From Candidatus Amulumruptor caecigallinarius (GTDB taxonomy: Bacteria > Bacteroidota > Bacteroidia > Bacteroidales > Muribaculaceae), in NCBI GenBank assembly GCA_023665605.1, contig JAMPDP010000001.1, positions 1 through 63,030 of the forward strand: DNA of 63,030 nucleotides, read 5' to 3'. Below are positions 26,509-36,100 of this stretch, piece after piece. The notes below the pieces were generated by a model that did not search any database, had not been told where the DNA came from, and saw only the letters and a program-made list of their open reading frames with translations. The translations under genes were made by a program, and so were the position numbers. Each line of letters opens with the position of its first letter. Positions within the stretch are counted from its first letter, which is position 1.

Positions 26509-27282
26509 ATGTTGCTTCTTGACGTGAAAAACCTCCATGCCTCCATCGACGGCAAGGAGATTCTCAAAGGCATCAACCTGGAGGTGCGCCCCGGCGAGGT
26601 GCACGCCATAATGGGGCCCAACGGCTCCGGCAAGAGCACCCTCAGCGAGGTGCTCGCCGGCGACCCGGCCTTCACCGTCACCGAGGGCTCCGCCAAGCTC
26701 GCCGGCGTGGACTTGCTCGCCCTCTCGCCGGAGGACCGCTCACATGAGGGACTCTTTCTCTCGTTTCAGTACCCGGTGGAAATCCCCGGCGTGAGCATGG
26801 TCAACTTCATGCGCGCCGCCCTCAACGCCAAGCGCAAATACTTCGGCGAGCCCCCCATGAGCGCCGGCGACTTCCTCAAGCTGATGCGCCAGAAGCGCGC
26901 CATCGTGGAGCTTGACAACAAGCTGGCATCGCGCTCGGTCAACGAGGGCTTCTCCGGCGGCGAGAAGAAGCGCAACGAAATCTTTCAGATGGCGGTGCTC
27001 GAACCGCGCCTGAGCATACTCGACGAGACCGACTCGGGCCTCGACATTGACGCACTGCGCGTGGTGGCCGGAGGCGTCAACAAGCTCCGCACGGAGAGCA
27101 ACTCCACCATCGTCATAACCCACTATCAGCGTCTGCTCGACTACATAAAGCCGGACTTCGTGCATATCCTCTACAACGGTCGCATCGTGATGACCGGAGG
27201 CCCGGAGCTGGCTCTGGAGCTTGAGGAGAAGGGCTATGACTGGATCAAGAACCCCGCCGGCGACGCTGCCGCGGCCGACTAA
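26509..27282 (+). CDS. sufC: Fe-S cluster assembly ATPase SufC
   Basis: This ABC-type ATPase drives the SufBCD scaffold. The 257-aa product has Walker A GPNGSGKST at residues 36-44, the ABC signature FSGGEKKRNE near 148, and Walker B LSILDETDSGLD near 166, in which Asp-Glu is followed by the SufC-typical TDSGLD. There are no membrane segments, as expected for a soluble Suf ATPase. It lies 91 bp after sufB and 46 bp before sufD. Confidence 0.97.
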   Translation: MLLLDVKNLHASIDGKEILKGINLEVRPGEVHAIMGPNGSGKSTLSEVLAGDPAFTVTEGSAKLAGVDLLALSPEDRSHEGLFLSFQYPVEIPGVSMVNFMRAALNAKRKYFGEPPMSAGDFLKLMRQKRAIVELDNKLASRSVNEGFSGGEKKRNEIFQMAVLEPRLSILDETDSGLDIDALRVVAGGVNKLRTESNSTIVITHYQRLLDYIKPDFVHILYNGRIVMTGGPELALELEEKGYDWIKNPAGDAAAAD

Positions 27283-27328
27283 GAGTTTGTTTAAAAACGA
27301 CCTCTAACGCATCTTTCAGGACTGACGT

Positions 27329-28666
27329 ATGAGTTCTCTCAAGCAATACATAGACCTCTACCGCGACAACGCCGCGCTGATTGACCGCGGGTCGGCCCCG
27401 CTGCTCAATGCGCTGCGCCCGGCGGCACTGCGCACACTTCAGGGGAGCCGACTCCCCGACACGTGCGACGAGCGTTCGCGCCACACGTCGGTGGAGCGGA
27501 TGTTTGCCCCGGACTACGGCGTGAACATCGGCCGCGTGAACATCCCCGTAGACATTGCCGCGGCATTTGCCTGCAACCTCCCCCACCTGTCGCCCTGGCT
27601 CGGGGTGGTGGTCAATGACTTCTTCGCTCCCTCATCCACTCTGGAGGGGCGTCTCCCCGAAGGGGTGATTTTCGCCTCGCTGCGCAAGGTGGCCGCGGAG
27701 CACCCGGAGCTGCTGGAGCCACATCTGGCGCGCATAGCTCCGGCTGACGATGCCGGCGTGGCCCTCAACACTCTGTTGATGCAGGATGGCGTGGTGCTCT
27801 ATGTGCCCCGCGGGGTACGTCTGGCCAAGCCGTTGCAGCTGGTCAACATCTTCTCTTCACCCACCCCTCTGATGGCTGCGCGTCGCCTCCTTGTTATTCT
27901 TGAGGAGGACGCGGCAGCACAGCTCGTGGTGTGCGACCACACTCAGGACACCACTCAGAACTACCTGTCAAGCCAGGTCACCGAGGTGAGCCTTGGCAAG
28001 GGTGCCTCGCTTGACCTATACACGCTTGAGGAGGCGTCGTCCTCAACCGGGCGCTACGCCCAGGTGTTTGTCCGGCAGACTGAAGGGTCAGACCTCTCCA
28101 TGGGCTACATGGCTCTGGCCGGCGGCGTCACCCGCAACGAATACACCGTGGACCTGCTCGGCGAGCATGCCCGCGCAAGCATCGTGGGAGGTGTGCTCGG
28201 CATCGGCGGTCGTCATGTGGACTGCTCCACGGCAGTGAACCACCGGGTGCCCCGCTGCGAGAGCGAGCAGACGTTCCGCTACGTGGTGTCCGACACCTCC
28301 GTTGGCGTTTTTGACGGCTCCATCCTCGTCACCCCCGACGCACCCTTTACCTCAGCCTACCAGAGCACCCGCAACGTGCTGGCCTCCACTGAGGCGCGTA
28401 TGTATTCCAAGCCCCGCCTGGAAATCTACAATGATGAGGTGAAGTGCTCCCACGGCACCACCGTGGGGCAGCTCGACGAGACGGCTCTATTCTATATGCG
28501 TTCCCGCGGCATCCCCGAGCATGAGGCCCGCGTGATGCTGATGCAGGCTTTCATGGCTGATGCCATAGACAGCATCCGCATCGACTCGCTGCGTGACCGG
28601 CTCCGTCACCTTGTGGAGCTACGTTTCTCAGGCCGCGACGCCTCCTGCCGCGCCTGCGCCGAATAA
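27329..28666 (+). CDS. sufD: Fe-S cluster assembly protein SufD
   Basis: SufD pairs with SufB and SufC in the scaffold complex. The 445-aa product has a divergent N-terminal part and a beta-helix core that parallels SufB, with QLVVCDHTQDT near 190 and a conserved C-terminal block with YNDEVKCSHGTTVGQLDETALFY cut short here to its landmarks VKCSHG and GQLDE near 370-385. The position between sufC and sufS is standard for Bacteroidetes suf operons. Confidence 0.94.
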   Translation: MSSLKQYIDLYRDNAALIDRGSAPLLNALRPAALRTLQGSRLPDTCDERSRHTSVERMFAPDYGVNIGRVNIPVDIAAAFACNLPHLSPWLGVVVNDFFAPSSTLEGRLPEGVIFASLRKVAAEHPELLEPHLARIAPADDAGVALNTLLMQDGVVLYVPRGVRLAKPLQLVNIFSSPTPLMAARRLLVILEEDAAAQLVVCDHTQDTTQNYLSSQVTEVSLGKGASLDLYTLEEASSSTGRYAQVFVRQTEGSDLSMGYMALAGGVTRNEYTVDLLGEHARASIVGGVLGIGGRHVDCSTAVNHRVPRCESEQTFRYVVSDTSVGVFDGSILVTPDAPFTSAYQSTRNVLASTEARMYSKPRLEIYNDEVKCSHGTTVGQLDETALFYMRSRGIPEHEARVMLMQAFMADAIDSIRIDSLRDRLRHLVELRFSGRDASCRACAE

Positions 28667-28667
28667 C

Positions 28668-28712
28668 CTTATAAGACTTATAAGACTTATAAGATATATA
28701 AGATTTATATAC
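28668..28712 (+). repeat. 9-bp tandem repeat upstream of sufS
   Basis: Three perfect CTTATAAGA units are followed by two diverged ones (TATATAAGA, TTTATATAC). The array starts right after the sufD stop codon and ends 13 bp before the sufS ATG. It is strikingly AT-rich in a GC-rich region. Confidence 0.88.
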
Positions 28713-28725
28713 CCCCTCTCAGACC

Positions 28726-29949
28726 ATGGACACCCCGCTTGACATAGCGCAGCTGCGCTGCGACTTCCCCATCCTTGAGCGCAAGGTGGGCAAGTACCCG
28801 CTTGTGTATCTGGACAACACCGCCACCACCCAGACTCCGCGGCAAGTGGTGGAAGCCATCGAGCGGATGTATTACCGGCACAAGGCCAACGTGCATCGTG
28901 GTGTCCACACGCTCTCGCAGGAGGCCACTGACCTTCAGGAACGTGCACGCGAGCGTGTCCGCAGCTTCATCAACGCCCGCTCCACAAGCGAGATTATATT
29001 CACCCGCGGCACCACCGAGGCCATCAACCTGGTGGCATCATCCTTTGGCTCCATGATGGAGGACGGAGCCGAGATTATCCTCACGGTGATGGAGCACCAC
29101 GCCAATATCGTGCCCTGGCAACTGTTGCAGCGGTGGCGGCAGGTTAAGCTCGTGCCCATCGGATTGCACCCCGACGGCTCGCTCGACATGGATGCCCTCA
29201 CGGAGGCGATGTGCGAACGCACGCGTCTGGTCACGGTATGTCACGTGAGCAACGTGCTCGGCACCGTCAACCCCGTGGCTGACATCATCCGTGAGGCTCA
29301 CAGCCGGGGCATACCGGTGCTCATCGACGGTGCCCAGGCCATCGGCCATATGAAAGTGGATGTCCGGGCCCTTGATGCTGACTTCTACGTGTTTTCTGCC
29401 CACAAGATGTATGGGCCGGCAGGCGTGGGCGTGCTCTATGGCCGCGAGAGCCTCCTTGAGAAGATGCCGCCTTATCAGGGTGGCGGCGAGATGATAGGCA
29501 ATGTCAGCTTCGAGAAGACCACCTTTGCCGACCTCCCCTACAAGTTTGAGGCCGGCACCCCTGACTTCGTTGACATCGCGGCTCTGCATACTGCTGTCGA
29601 CTGGCTGGAGGGGGTGGGCATCGAGGCTGTTCACGCCCATGAACAAGAGCTGCTGGAGTATGCCACAGCGCGCATGATGGAGATTCCCGGTATGCGCATC
29701 TTCGGCAACGCACCCGGCAAAGCCCCCATCATATCGTTCCTTGTGGGCGACATACACCAGTATGACCTCGGCATGCTTCTCGACAAGCTCGGCGTGGCAG
29801 TACGCACCGGCCACCACTGTGCCGAACCCTTGATGCACTATCTGGGCATAGAAGGTTGTGTCCGCGCCAGCTTCGCCCTCTACAACACGCGCGACGAGGC
29901 CGATGCCCTGCTCTCCGCCCTCCACCGTGTAATCCCGATGCTCTCCTGA
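28726..29949 (+). CDS. sufS: Cysteine desulfurase SufS
   Basis: A PLP enzyme that takes sulfur from cysteine as a persulfide and feeds Suf assembly. At 407 aa it has the class II desulfurase layout: the PLP lysine Lys227 in SAHKMYGPAG and the catalytic Cys365 in GHHCAEPLM. Also visible is EHHANIVPW, typical of SufS. It is the last gene of the suf cluster and converges with the antiporter gene, with only 10 bp between their stop codons and no clear terminator. Confidence 0.96.
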   Translation: MDTPLDIAQLRCDFPILERKVGKYPLVYLDNTATTQTPRQVVEAIERMYYRHKANVHRGVHTLSQEATDLQERARERVRSFINARSTSEIIFTRGTTEAINLVASSFGSMMEDGAEIILTVMEHHANIVPWQLLQRWRQVKLVPIGLHPDGSLDMDALTEAMCERTRLVTVCHVSNVLGTVNPVADIIREAHSRGIPVLIDGAQAIGHMKVDVRALDADFYVFSAHKMYGPAGVGVLYGRESLLEKMPPYQGGGEMIGNVSFEKTTFADLPYKFEAGTPDFVDIAALHTAVDWLEGVGIEAVHAHEQELLEYATARMMEIPGMRIFGNAPGKAPIISFLVGDIHQYDLGMLLDKLGVAVRTGHHCAEPLMHYLGIEGCVRASFALYNTRDEADALLSALHRVIPMLS

Positions 29950-29959
29950 GAGCTTGGGA

Positions 29960-30985
29960 TTAGTGCACGCCGGTGATGATTACGTAGGTCATGTAGGCGC
30001 AGTAGCAGAGAGCGAGGATGGCACCCTCCGCACGGCTGATGCGTCCGTAGCCGAAGATGCCGCCGAAGGCCCATAGCAGCAGCGACGCGCCGGCGAGTGT
30101 CGAGAAGTCAACCACGCTGATGGTTCCGGCATTGAGGGGACGCACCGTGGCGCACGCCCCGAGGATGAAGAATACATTGAATATGCAGGCTCCCACGACA
30201 TTGCCCAAGGCTATGCCGGGTTGATTCTTGAGGGCAGCGATGACGCTCGTGGCAAGGTCAGGCACTGCACTGCCGATGGCCACGATGGTCAGACCCACCA
30301 TCGCCTCCGAAAGGCCACCCTTAAGGGCGATGCCCGAGGCACCGTCTACCAGCCAGTCGCCGCCGATGATCAGGGCCGTTAGTCCTGCGGCGATGTAAAG
30401 CGCTGACATCCACATAGACATATTCTTTACCGGGGTCGCCGCAGCGGCTGCCGTCATTCCCCCGACAGGCTGTGTCTTGAGGGGTTCCTGCAGCGGGCGT
30501 AGCGGACTCTGCGTGGAGTGTGCCTCGCGCAGCGTGAAGATCATGAATATCACGAAGAAGGCAAGGAGCATCAGGCCGTCGGTACGGTCTATGATATTGG
30601 TTTTCGAGCCGTCAAATAGGATGTCGTCACCGCAGAAGAAGAGTGTCAGCGATGCCAGGGCAAGCATCGGCAAGTCCTTGCCGAGCATATCGCCGTTAAG
30701 GTTCACCGGGCGCACCATGGCCACGACTCCCACCACTAAGAGGATGTCAAAGATGTTGGCGCCCACGATGTCGCCCAGGGCGAGCTGACTTTTGCCCGCG
30801 AGTGTGCTTGTCAGACACACCACCAAGTCAGGCATCGACGAGCCGAAGGCCACCACAGTGAGTCCGATGACCATGTTTGACACTTTGAAGCGGCGCGCCA
30901 GAGCCGAAGCTCCGTCGGTCACAAAGTTGCCTCCGGCCACCACCAGCGCCAGTCCGAGCAGAAAAAATATAATGTCGTGAAGCAT
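29960..30985 (-). CDS. Calcium/sodium antiporter (CaCA family)
   Basis: A 341-aa inner-membrane exchanger with ten or so hydrophobic segments in two homologous halves. Each half carries the alpha-repeat signature, here VAFGSSMPDLVV near 45 and VAIGSAVPDLAT near 235. In most relatives these motifs read GTS-PEL with an ion-binding Glu; both are Asp here. The family usually exchanges Ca2+ for Na+ (or K+). A hydrophilic linker near 150-185 separates the halves. The start MLHDIIFFLLGLAL at 30985 is preferred over one eight codons upstream because the membrane segment begins immediately, as in relatives. Confidence 0.92.
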   Translation of the reverse strand: MLHDIIFFLLGLALVVAGGNFVTDGASALARRFKVSNMVIGLTVVAFGSSMPDLVVCLTSTLAGKSQLALGDIVGANIFDILLVVGVVAMVRPVNLNGDMLGKDLPMLALASLTLFFCGDDILFDGSKTNIIDRTDGLMLLAFFVIFMIFTLREAHSTQSPLRPLQEPLKTQPVGGMTAAAAATPVKNMSMWMSALYIAAGLTALIIGGDWLVDGASGIALKGGLSEAMVGLTIVAIGSAVPDLATSVIAALKNQPGIALGNVVGACIFNVFFILGACATVRPLNAGTISVVDFSTLAGASLLLWAFGGIFGYGRISRAEGAILALCYCAYMTYVIITGVH

Positions 30986-31071
30986 ACCCTCAGAGATACA
31001 AATAGTCAATATGATAACAACTCAACGTCCGCGACTGCTGCAATGTTTTACGTAATTCCCCGGTCGCGGCA

Positions 31072-31138
31072 TAAAAAACTCGGGCCTGCCGGTGCTCATG
31101 CTGTCGCGGTGACAAGCCTGGCGATGTCAGGTCCGAGT
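31072..31138 (-). terminator. Terminator of the DUF3332-like gene
   Basis: On the minus strand ACTCGGACCTG (31138-31128) pairs with CAGGCCCGAGT (31088-31078) with one G-U pair, followed by six T (31078-31073). The loop is long and partly structured. It ends 85 bp after the upstream gene's stop. Confidence 0.75.
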
Positions 31139-31222
31139 CCTTCCTTGTTTTGGTGATGAGGGAGTAGCACAAGGCGCCGCGGAAGGTGACGGCAAGAAGT
31201 GCCTGCGCTATTTCTTTATGGG

Positions 31223-31804
31223 CTATCTCTGAGTAGAGAAAGCGAGAGGGCAACGCGCCGCGGCCATCGCGGTGGCCTGATAAGCGAGCAGCCCGGAGTC
31301 ATCGAGAGTCACCATGGTGCGCGTGCCGGCGGGGCCGGGGAGTGCCACGTGGTCGGCATCAATGAATGTGAGCAATTCATGGACCTCGCCACCGGCAGTC
31401 ACCACGCTCCATGTGCGTGCATCGTCGTCATAATCAAGGCGTACGCTCTCGCCGGTATTGACGGTGGTGATGGTGTAGCCGGTGGAGTCGGGAGCCACGG
31501 TGATGGGGCCGGCCTCGGTATTGACCGTGCGCGGGGCGGTGTCAATGGGATTGTTACCGCTCCAGAACTCTATACTGTTGATTACCAACAGGTCAGCCAA
31601 CGCCGATACTTCATATACCGGCAATATCCAGAAGGCGAAGAACACCAATTCATTAACAAACTTGGAGCCCACGGTGTTGTTCCACGCAAGCATTTTCTTG
31701 GTAAGCGCAAACTTGCCGATGCACGAAGGGAGCGTCAATGCACCCACCGTGAACATCACCAGTGCCAACCTGCCGAGGTGGCGTTTGCCTTTAAGGAATC
31801 TCAT
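31223..31804 (-). CDS. DUF3332-like lipoprotein
   Basis: The 193-aa protein starts with a lipoprotein signal (MRFLKGKRHLGRLALV..., lipobox LPSC). The segment after it (IGKFALTKKMLAWNN, then GSKFVNELVFFAFWILPVYEV) matches my memory of the DUF3332 family, whose function is unknown. A hydrophobic stretch at ~55-90 may be one or two membrane helices; the remainder (~100-193) looks like beta structure. The frame extends 23 codons further upstream, but the ATG at 31804 begins the signal. A promoter with perfect elements lies at 31907-31939 and a terminator follows the gene, so it is monocistronic. Confidence 0.75.
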   Translation of the reverse strand: MRFLKGKRHLGRLALVMFTVGALTLPSCIGKFALTKKMLAWNNTVGSKFVNELVFFAFWILPVYEVSALADLLVINSIEFWSGNNPIDTAPRTVNTEAGPITVAPDSTGYTITTVNTGESVRLDYDDDARTWSVVTAGGEVHELLTFIDADHVALPGPAGTRTMVTLDDSGLLAYQATAMAAARCPLAFSTQR

Positions 31805-31906
31805 ATCGTTACTTGAATACGTGATCAGAGGGTAGTCACCCAGCCGCCCGGCACCCCGAAACAGCAGTGCCAAGGCTCACATCCGGGGCAACGCCCCACC
31901 GCACCA

Positions 31907-31939
31907 CAAATTTAAAAAATTCCCCACATTCCCCCCAAA
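31907..31939 (-). promoter_or_regulatory. Promoter of the DUF3332-like gene
   Basis: Minus-strand TAAATTTG at 31914-31907 and TTTG at 31939-31936 are 21 nt apart. The leader would be about 95 nt. Confidence 0.7.
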
Positions 31940-31968
31940 AAAATCTCACGAATCTCGCAATGCAAGGT

Positions 31969-32892
31969 CTATCGGATTCTTGTAAGTATTTCATCGGGAT
32001 TCAGATGCATTTGGCTGAACGCGACAATTTTCTTACCCAGGTCTTTGATGGAGCCACCAATGAAATAGATTGAATCATCAATGATAAGGAAGCGGTCATG
32101 CACATTCACACAGTCACACACCGCAATTTCTGGATATTGCTCATTATGCCGCAGTAAATCATTTTCAATGTGCGAATGACGTGGGTTCGTATATATGGTA
32201 GCCTTTACGCCATGCTTTCTCTTGTCAAGGACTTTTAGAATTCTGTCATCGACATAGTTATCGATAACCACGATTCGGACTCTTGCTTTACGGACTAAGT
32301 CAGAGATTAATGTGTATGCATCGAAAATCTGACCTTCAAAGAAGAAGCCTTCAATGGGATCTGACTCTTTACTATCAAGCCGTGTCAGGACTTCATCAAT
32401 CTTCTTATCAGTCTCCGATATGTGGTGGTGCAAAAGAAGATGGTCATGCTCCAGAGTTTCTATTCGTTTAAATATATGTGCATTTGCCTGCAAGAAGCTC
32501 CTCATTGCATTAAATGCCCGCATTATCTTAATGTTAGTCTCGATTGCGGTCTTAGAGCGTAACACGGCACTAAGCATGGCCACTCCATTTTCGGTGAAGA
32601 CATATGGAAGTTTCCTTGTTCCTCCCCAGCTTGATGTCGCAAATTGCGACATCAAGTTTAAGGTTTCATCCTTTGAAAGTTGAAACATGAAATCGTCCGG
32701 AAATCTTTCAATATTGCGTCTCACCTGCTCATTTAGCCTTCGAGTTTCCACTCCATAAAGGCGAGCCAAGTCACAATCAAGCATTACATGCTGTCCGCGG
32801 ATGACATGGATCAGACTTTCAATGGATAACACGACTGAATTACTGTCAGCAGGAGTAGCCGGCATGGTATTGTTGCGTTCTTTCATATACAT
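31969..32892 (-). CDS. ORF6N-domain protein with PLD-like C-terminus
   Basis: A 307-aa protein of two parts. Residues ~20-115 match the ORF6N domain of phage and mobile-element proteins (VIRGQHVMLDCDLARLYGVE, then NIERFPDDFMF and KLPYVFTENGVAML). After a coiled-coil-like stretch (~120-150) comes a PLD-like domain with VHDRFLIIDD near 274, a HxK-type motif with Arg for Lys, followed by YFIGGSIKDLGKK. The likely role is DNA binding plus nuclease-like activity, but neither is proven. The gene is visibly AT-richer than its neighbours, which suggests transfer. The start is uncertain: a -7 element at 32906-32913 leaves little leader, so the internal ATG at 32865 (MPATPADSN) may be the true one. Confidence 0.85.
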   Translation of the reverse strand: MYMKERNNTMPATPADSNSVVLSIESLIHVIRGQHVMLDCDLARLYGVETRRLNEQVRRNIERFPDDFMFQLSKDETLNLMSQFATSSWGGTRKLPYVFTENGVAMLSAVLRSKTAIETNIKIMRAFNAMRSFLQANAHIFKRIETLEHDHLLLHHHISETDKKIDEVLTRLDSKESDPIEGFFFEGQIFDAYTLISDLVRKARVRIVVIDNYVDDRILKVLDKRKHGVKATIYTNPRHSHIENDLLRHNEQYPEIAVCDCVNVHDRFLIIDDSIYFIGGSIKDLGKKIVAFSQMHLNPDEILTRIR

Positions 32893-32905
32893 AGCTTTCA
32901 GATTG

Positions 32906-32913
32906 CAAAGTTA
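32906..32913 (-). promoter_or_regulatory. -7 element of the ORF6N gene
   Basis: Minus-strand TAACTTTG at 32913-32906 is a perfect -7 match. I see no TTTG at the right -33 distance. The predicted RNA start near 32899 bears on the choice of start codon. Confidence 0.55.
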
Positions 32914-33085
32914 AGGAATCTATACTTCATCACTGAACTTTTGTCGTTGATTGTTGAAAATCGACGTCCGGCGGAGGTCCGGTCAATATCCGAATGGCAT
33001 CCTATCGAAGTGATTTGAGGACTTTTTTTCGAAATTTTTATTGGTTGAGGTGCGAAGTTACGGGTTCGGCAGGATTTTAATTGCT

Positions 33086-33093
33086 TACCTTTG
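33086..33093 (+). promoter_or_regulatory. metH: -7 element of metH
   Basis: TACCTTTG is a perfect -7 element. Transcription would start near 33100, so the metH leader is very short. No SAM or cobalamin riboswitch is visible in the 190 bp between the divergent ORF6N and metH genes. A small hairpin-like segment (GTCCGGCGGAGGTCCGG) is present near 32968. Confidence 0.6.
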
Positions 33094-33116
33094 CATCAGA
33101 AATAATGGTTTCGGAC

Positions 33117-36100
33117 ATGGATTACAGGAAAATGACTTATGACGGACGCGGGCGGATGCTCGCCGAGGAACTGACGCGGCGGGTGCTGACGCTCGACGGG
33201 GCCACGGGTACACGCATCCAGGCAATGGGACTGACGGAGAGCGACTTCCGGGGGGAGAGATTTGCTGAGCACTCCTGCAACCTTGCCGGATGCAACGATG
33301 TGCTCTGCCTGACACGTCCGGAGGCGGTGGCCACCATCCACCGCGAATATCTTGATGCCGGTGCTGATCTGATCACCACCAACACATTTAACGCCAACAC
33401 ATTATCATTGGCGGAGTATAATCTTGGGGAGTATGTGGAGGAGATAAACCGCACGGCAGCGGAAATAGCACGCAAGGTGGCTGACGAGTATGCCGCAGCG
33501 CATCCTGATGCGCTGCCTAAGTTCGTGGTGGGTACCATGGGCCCCACCAGCAAGTCGCTGTCGATGGCCGGAGCTCTTGACGATGAGCACCCCGCGACCT
33601 GGGATTCCCTTGTAGAAGCCTACCGCACCCAGGCCGGCGCACTGATAGCCGGCGGTGTGGACGCGCTGCTGCTGGAGACCGTGTTTGACCCGCTCAACGC
33701 CAAGGCGGCGGCTTATGCCCTCATCCGCGTGATGGAGGAAGCCGGCGTGAGGCTCCCGGTGATGGTGTCGGCTACTCTCACCGAGCAGGGGCGCATCCTC
33801 TCGGGACAGTCATTGGAGGGCTTCGTGGCGGCCATCAGCCATCTGCAGCCGCTGTCAGTGGGACTCAACTGTGGTTTCGGCGCAGAGCAGCTGATGCCGT
33901 GGATCCGCTCTCTGGGCAAACTCCCGTGCTATGTGTCATTTCACCCCAACGCGGGGCTCCCCAATGACCTCGGCGGATATGACGAGACCCCGCAGACCAT
34001 GGCTGCCGCCCTGCGTCCGCTGTTGCGTGAAGGTGCTCTGAACATAGTGGGAGGCTGCTGCGGCACCGGTCCGGACCATATCCGTGCCATTGCTGCGGAA
34101 GTTGCCGGAGCATCGCTGCGAGTGCCACCGGTTCCTGTGCCCGTCACCCGTCTGTCAGGCATGGAGCTGACCGAGATTGGAGCTGACGGAAAGGGATTTA
34201 CCAAGGTAGGCGAAAGGTGCAATGTGGCCGGTTCCCGTAAATTCCTGCGCCTGGTGAAGGAGGGTAAGCTCGATGAGGCCATTGACATAGCACGCTCGCA
34301 GGTGAAAGCCGGAGCCGCCATTATTGATGTCAATGTGGACGATGCCATGCTCGACGCTCCCGCCGAGATGGTACGCTTCCTTGACCTGTTGGCTGACGAT
34401 GCCGTCACATCGGCGGTACCCGTTATGATTGACTCAAGCTCATGGGAGGTGATAGCCGAGGGGCTCAAGCATCTGCGCGGACGCGGCATAGTGAACTCCA
34501 TCTCACTGAAGGAGGGTGAGGAGAAGTTTCTGAGCCGAGCGCGCGAGGTGCGCGACATGGGTTGCGCCGTAGTGGTGATGGCCATGGACGAGACCGGGCA
34601 GGCTGACACCTTTGAGCGCAAGATGGAGGTGGTGCGCCGCAGCTACCGACTTCTCACCGAGAAGCTCGGCTACCGACCGGAGGAGATAATCTTTGACCCC
34701 AACGTGCTCGCTGTGGCTACGGGCATTGAGGAGCATGATGCCTACGGGCGCGCCTTCATTGATGCAGCGGCCGCGATACGCCGCGAGATGCCCGGCACAC
34801 ACGTGAGCGGCGGCATCAGTAACCTCTCATTCTCGTTTCGCGGCAACAACACGGTGCGTGAGGCCATGCACGCCATCTTCATCAGCCTCGCCAAGGGGAT
34901 GGATATGGGCATCGTCAACCCTTCGGCACCGATTGACCCGACAGCTGTGGAGCCGGAGCTCGCCGAGGCTGTGACACATCTGCTGATGAATGACCGCGCT
35001 GATGCCTCAGAGCGGCTCACGGCTATCGCCGGACGCATCATGGAGGCGGCCGAGCAGCATCAGCCGACAGGGGCGCGATCTGTCGCGCCCTCATCCGCTC
35101 CCGCGGCCAACACTCCTGCCACCCCCTCGGAGCGTATCGCCGCCATGGTGGTGCAGGGACGGCATGAGGGGATAGAGGAGCTGCTGCAAGCTGAAATTAA
35201 CGCCGGCAAGACGGCCATGCAGATAGTGGATGAGTCGCTGATGGCGGGTATGAATGAGGTGGGACGGCTCTTTGGCGCCGGCAAGATATTCCTCCCACAG
35301 GTGGTGCGCTCCGCCCGCGCCATGAAACAGGCTGTGGCGTGGCTGGAGCCTTACATCACGGGAGACTCAGATGCCTCCGCCGACCGCCGCGATGCACCCA
35401 AGGTGGTGCTCGCCACCGTCAAGGGTGATGTGCATGACATCGGCAAGAACATCGTGGCTATCATACTGCGCTGTAACGGCTTCGATGTGGATGACCTTGG
35501 CGTGATGGTGCCCGCCGAGGTCATCATAGAGCATGCTCGGCGCGTGGGTGCCGACATGATAGGTCTGAGTGGCCTCATCACCCCCTCGCTGCATGAGATG
35601 CAGGCCTTTGCCGAGCTGATGGAGCGCGAGGGGCTTGATATACCGCTCTTTGTGGGCGGCGCCGCCACATCAGACATCCACACTGCCGTGCGGATAGCCC
35701 CGGGGTATCACGGCCAGGTGTTTCACACCCTTGATGCCGCTCAGCTGCCCGGCGTGGCCCGCGCATGGCTCAACCCCGACACCCGTGCCCGCGCCGTGGA
35801 GGCCAACCGTGCGCGCCAGGAGCTGCTGCGCTTCAACAACGCTCACAAGCTCACCCTGTTGAGCCTTGATGAGGCACGCGCCCGCAAGCCGCAGGTGTCT
35901 TTTACCGACGATTATGTCGGCTCACCGCTCAGCGAGGGTGCACTCACACTGACGCCCACTGTGGCCGAGGTTCGTCGCCTCATCAACTGGCGCGCCTTCT
36001 TCGCCGCATGGGGTCTCGATGCTTCGCTTGCTTCGGTGTCGGCAATTGACGGGTGCGACCATTGCCGCGCCCAGTGGCTTGCCGCTCAGCCGCAGGAGCA

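Noticed and set aside
31072-31138. tRNA-like fold
   Set aside because: The 11-bp stem lacks a T-loop or anticodon arm and is followed on the minus strand by a T run, which fits a terminator.
33000-33104. SAM or cobalamin riboswitch upstream of metH
   Set aside because: The predicted transcription start near 33100 leaves almost no leader, and no conserved aptamer words are present.
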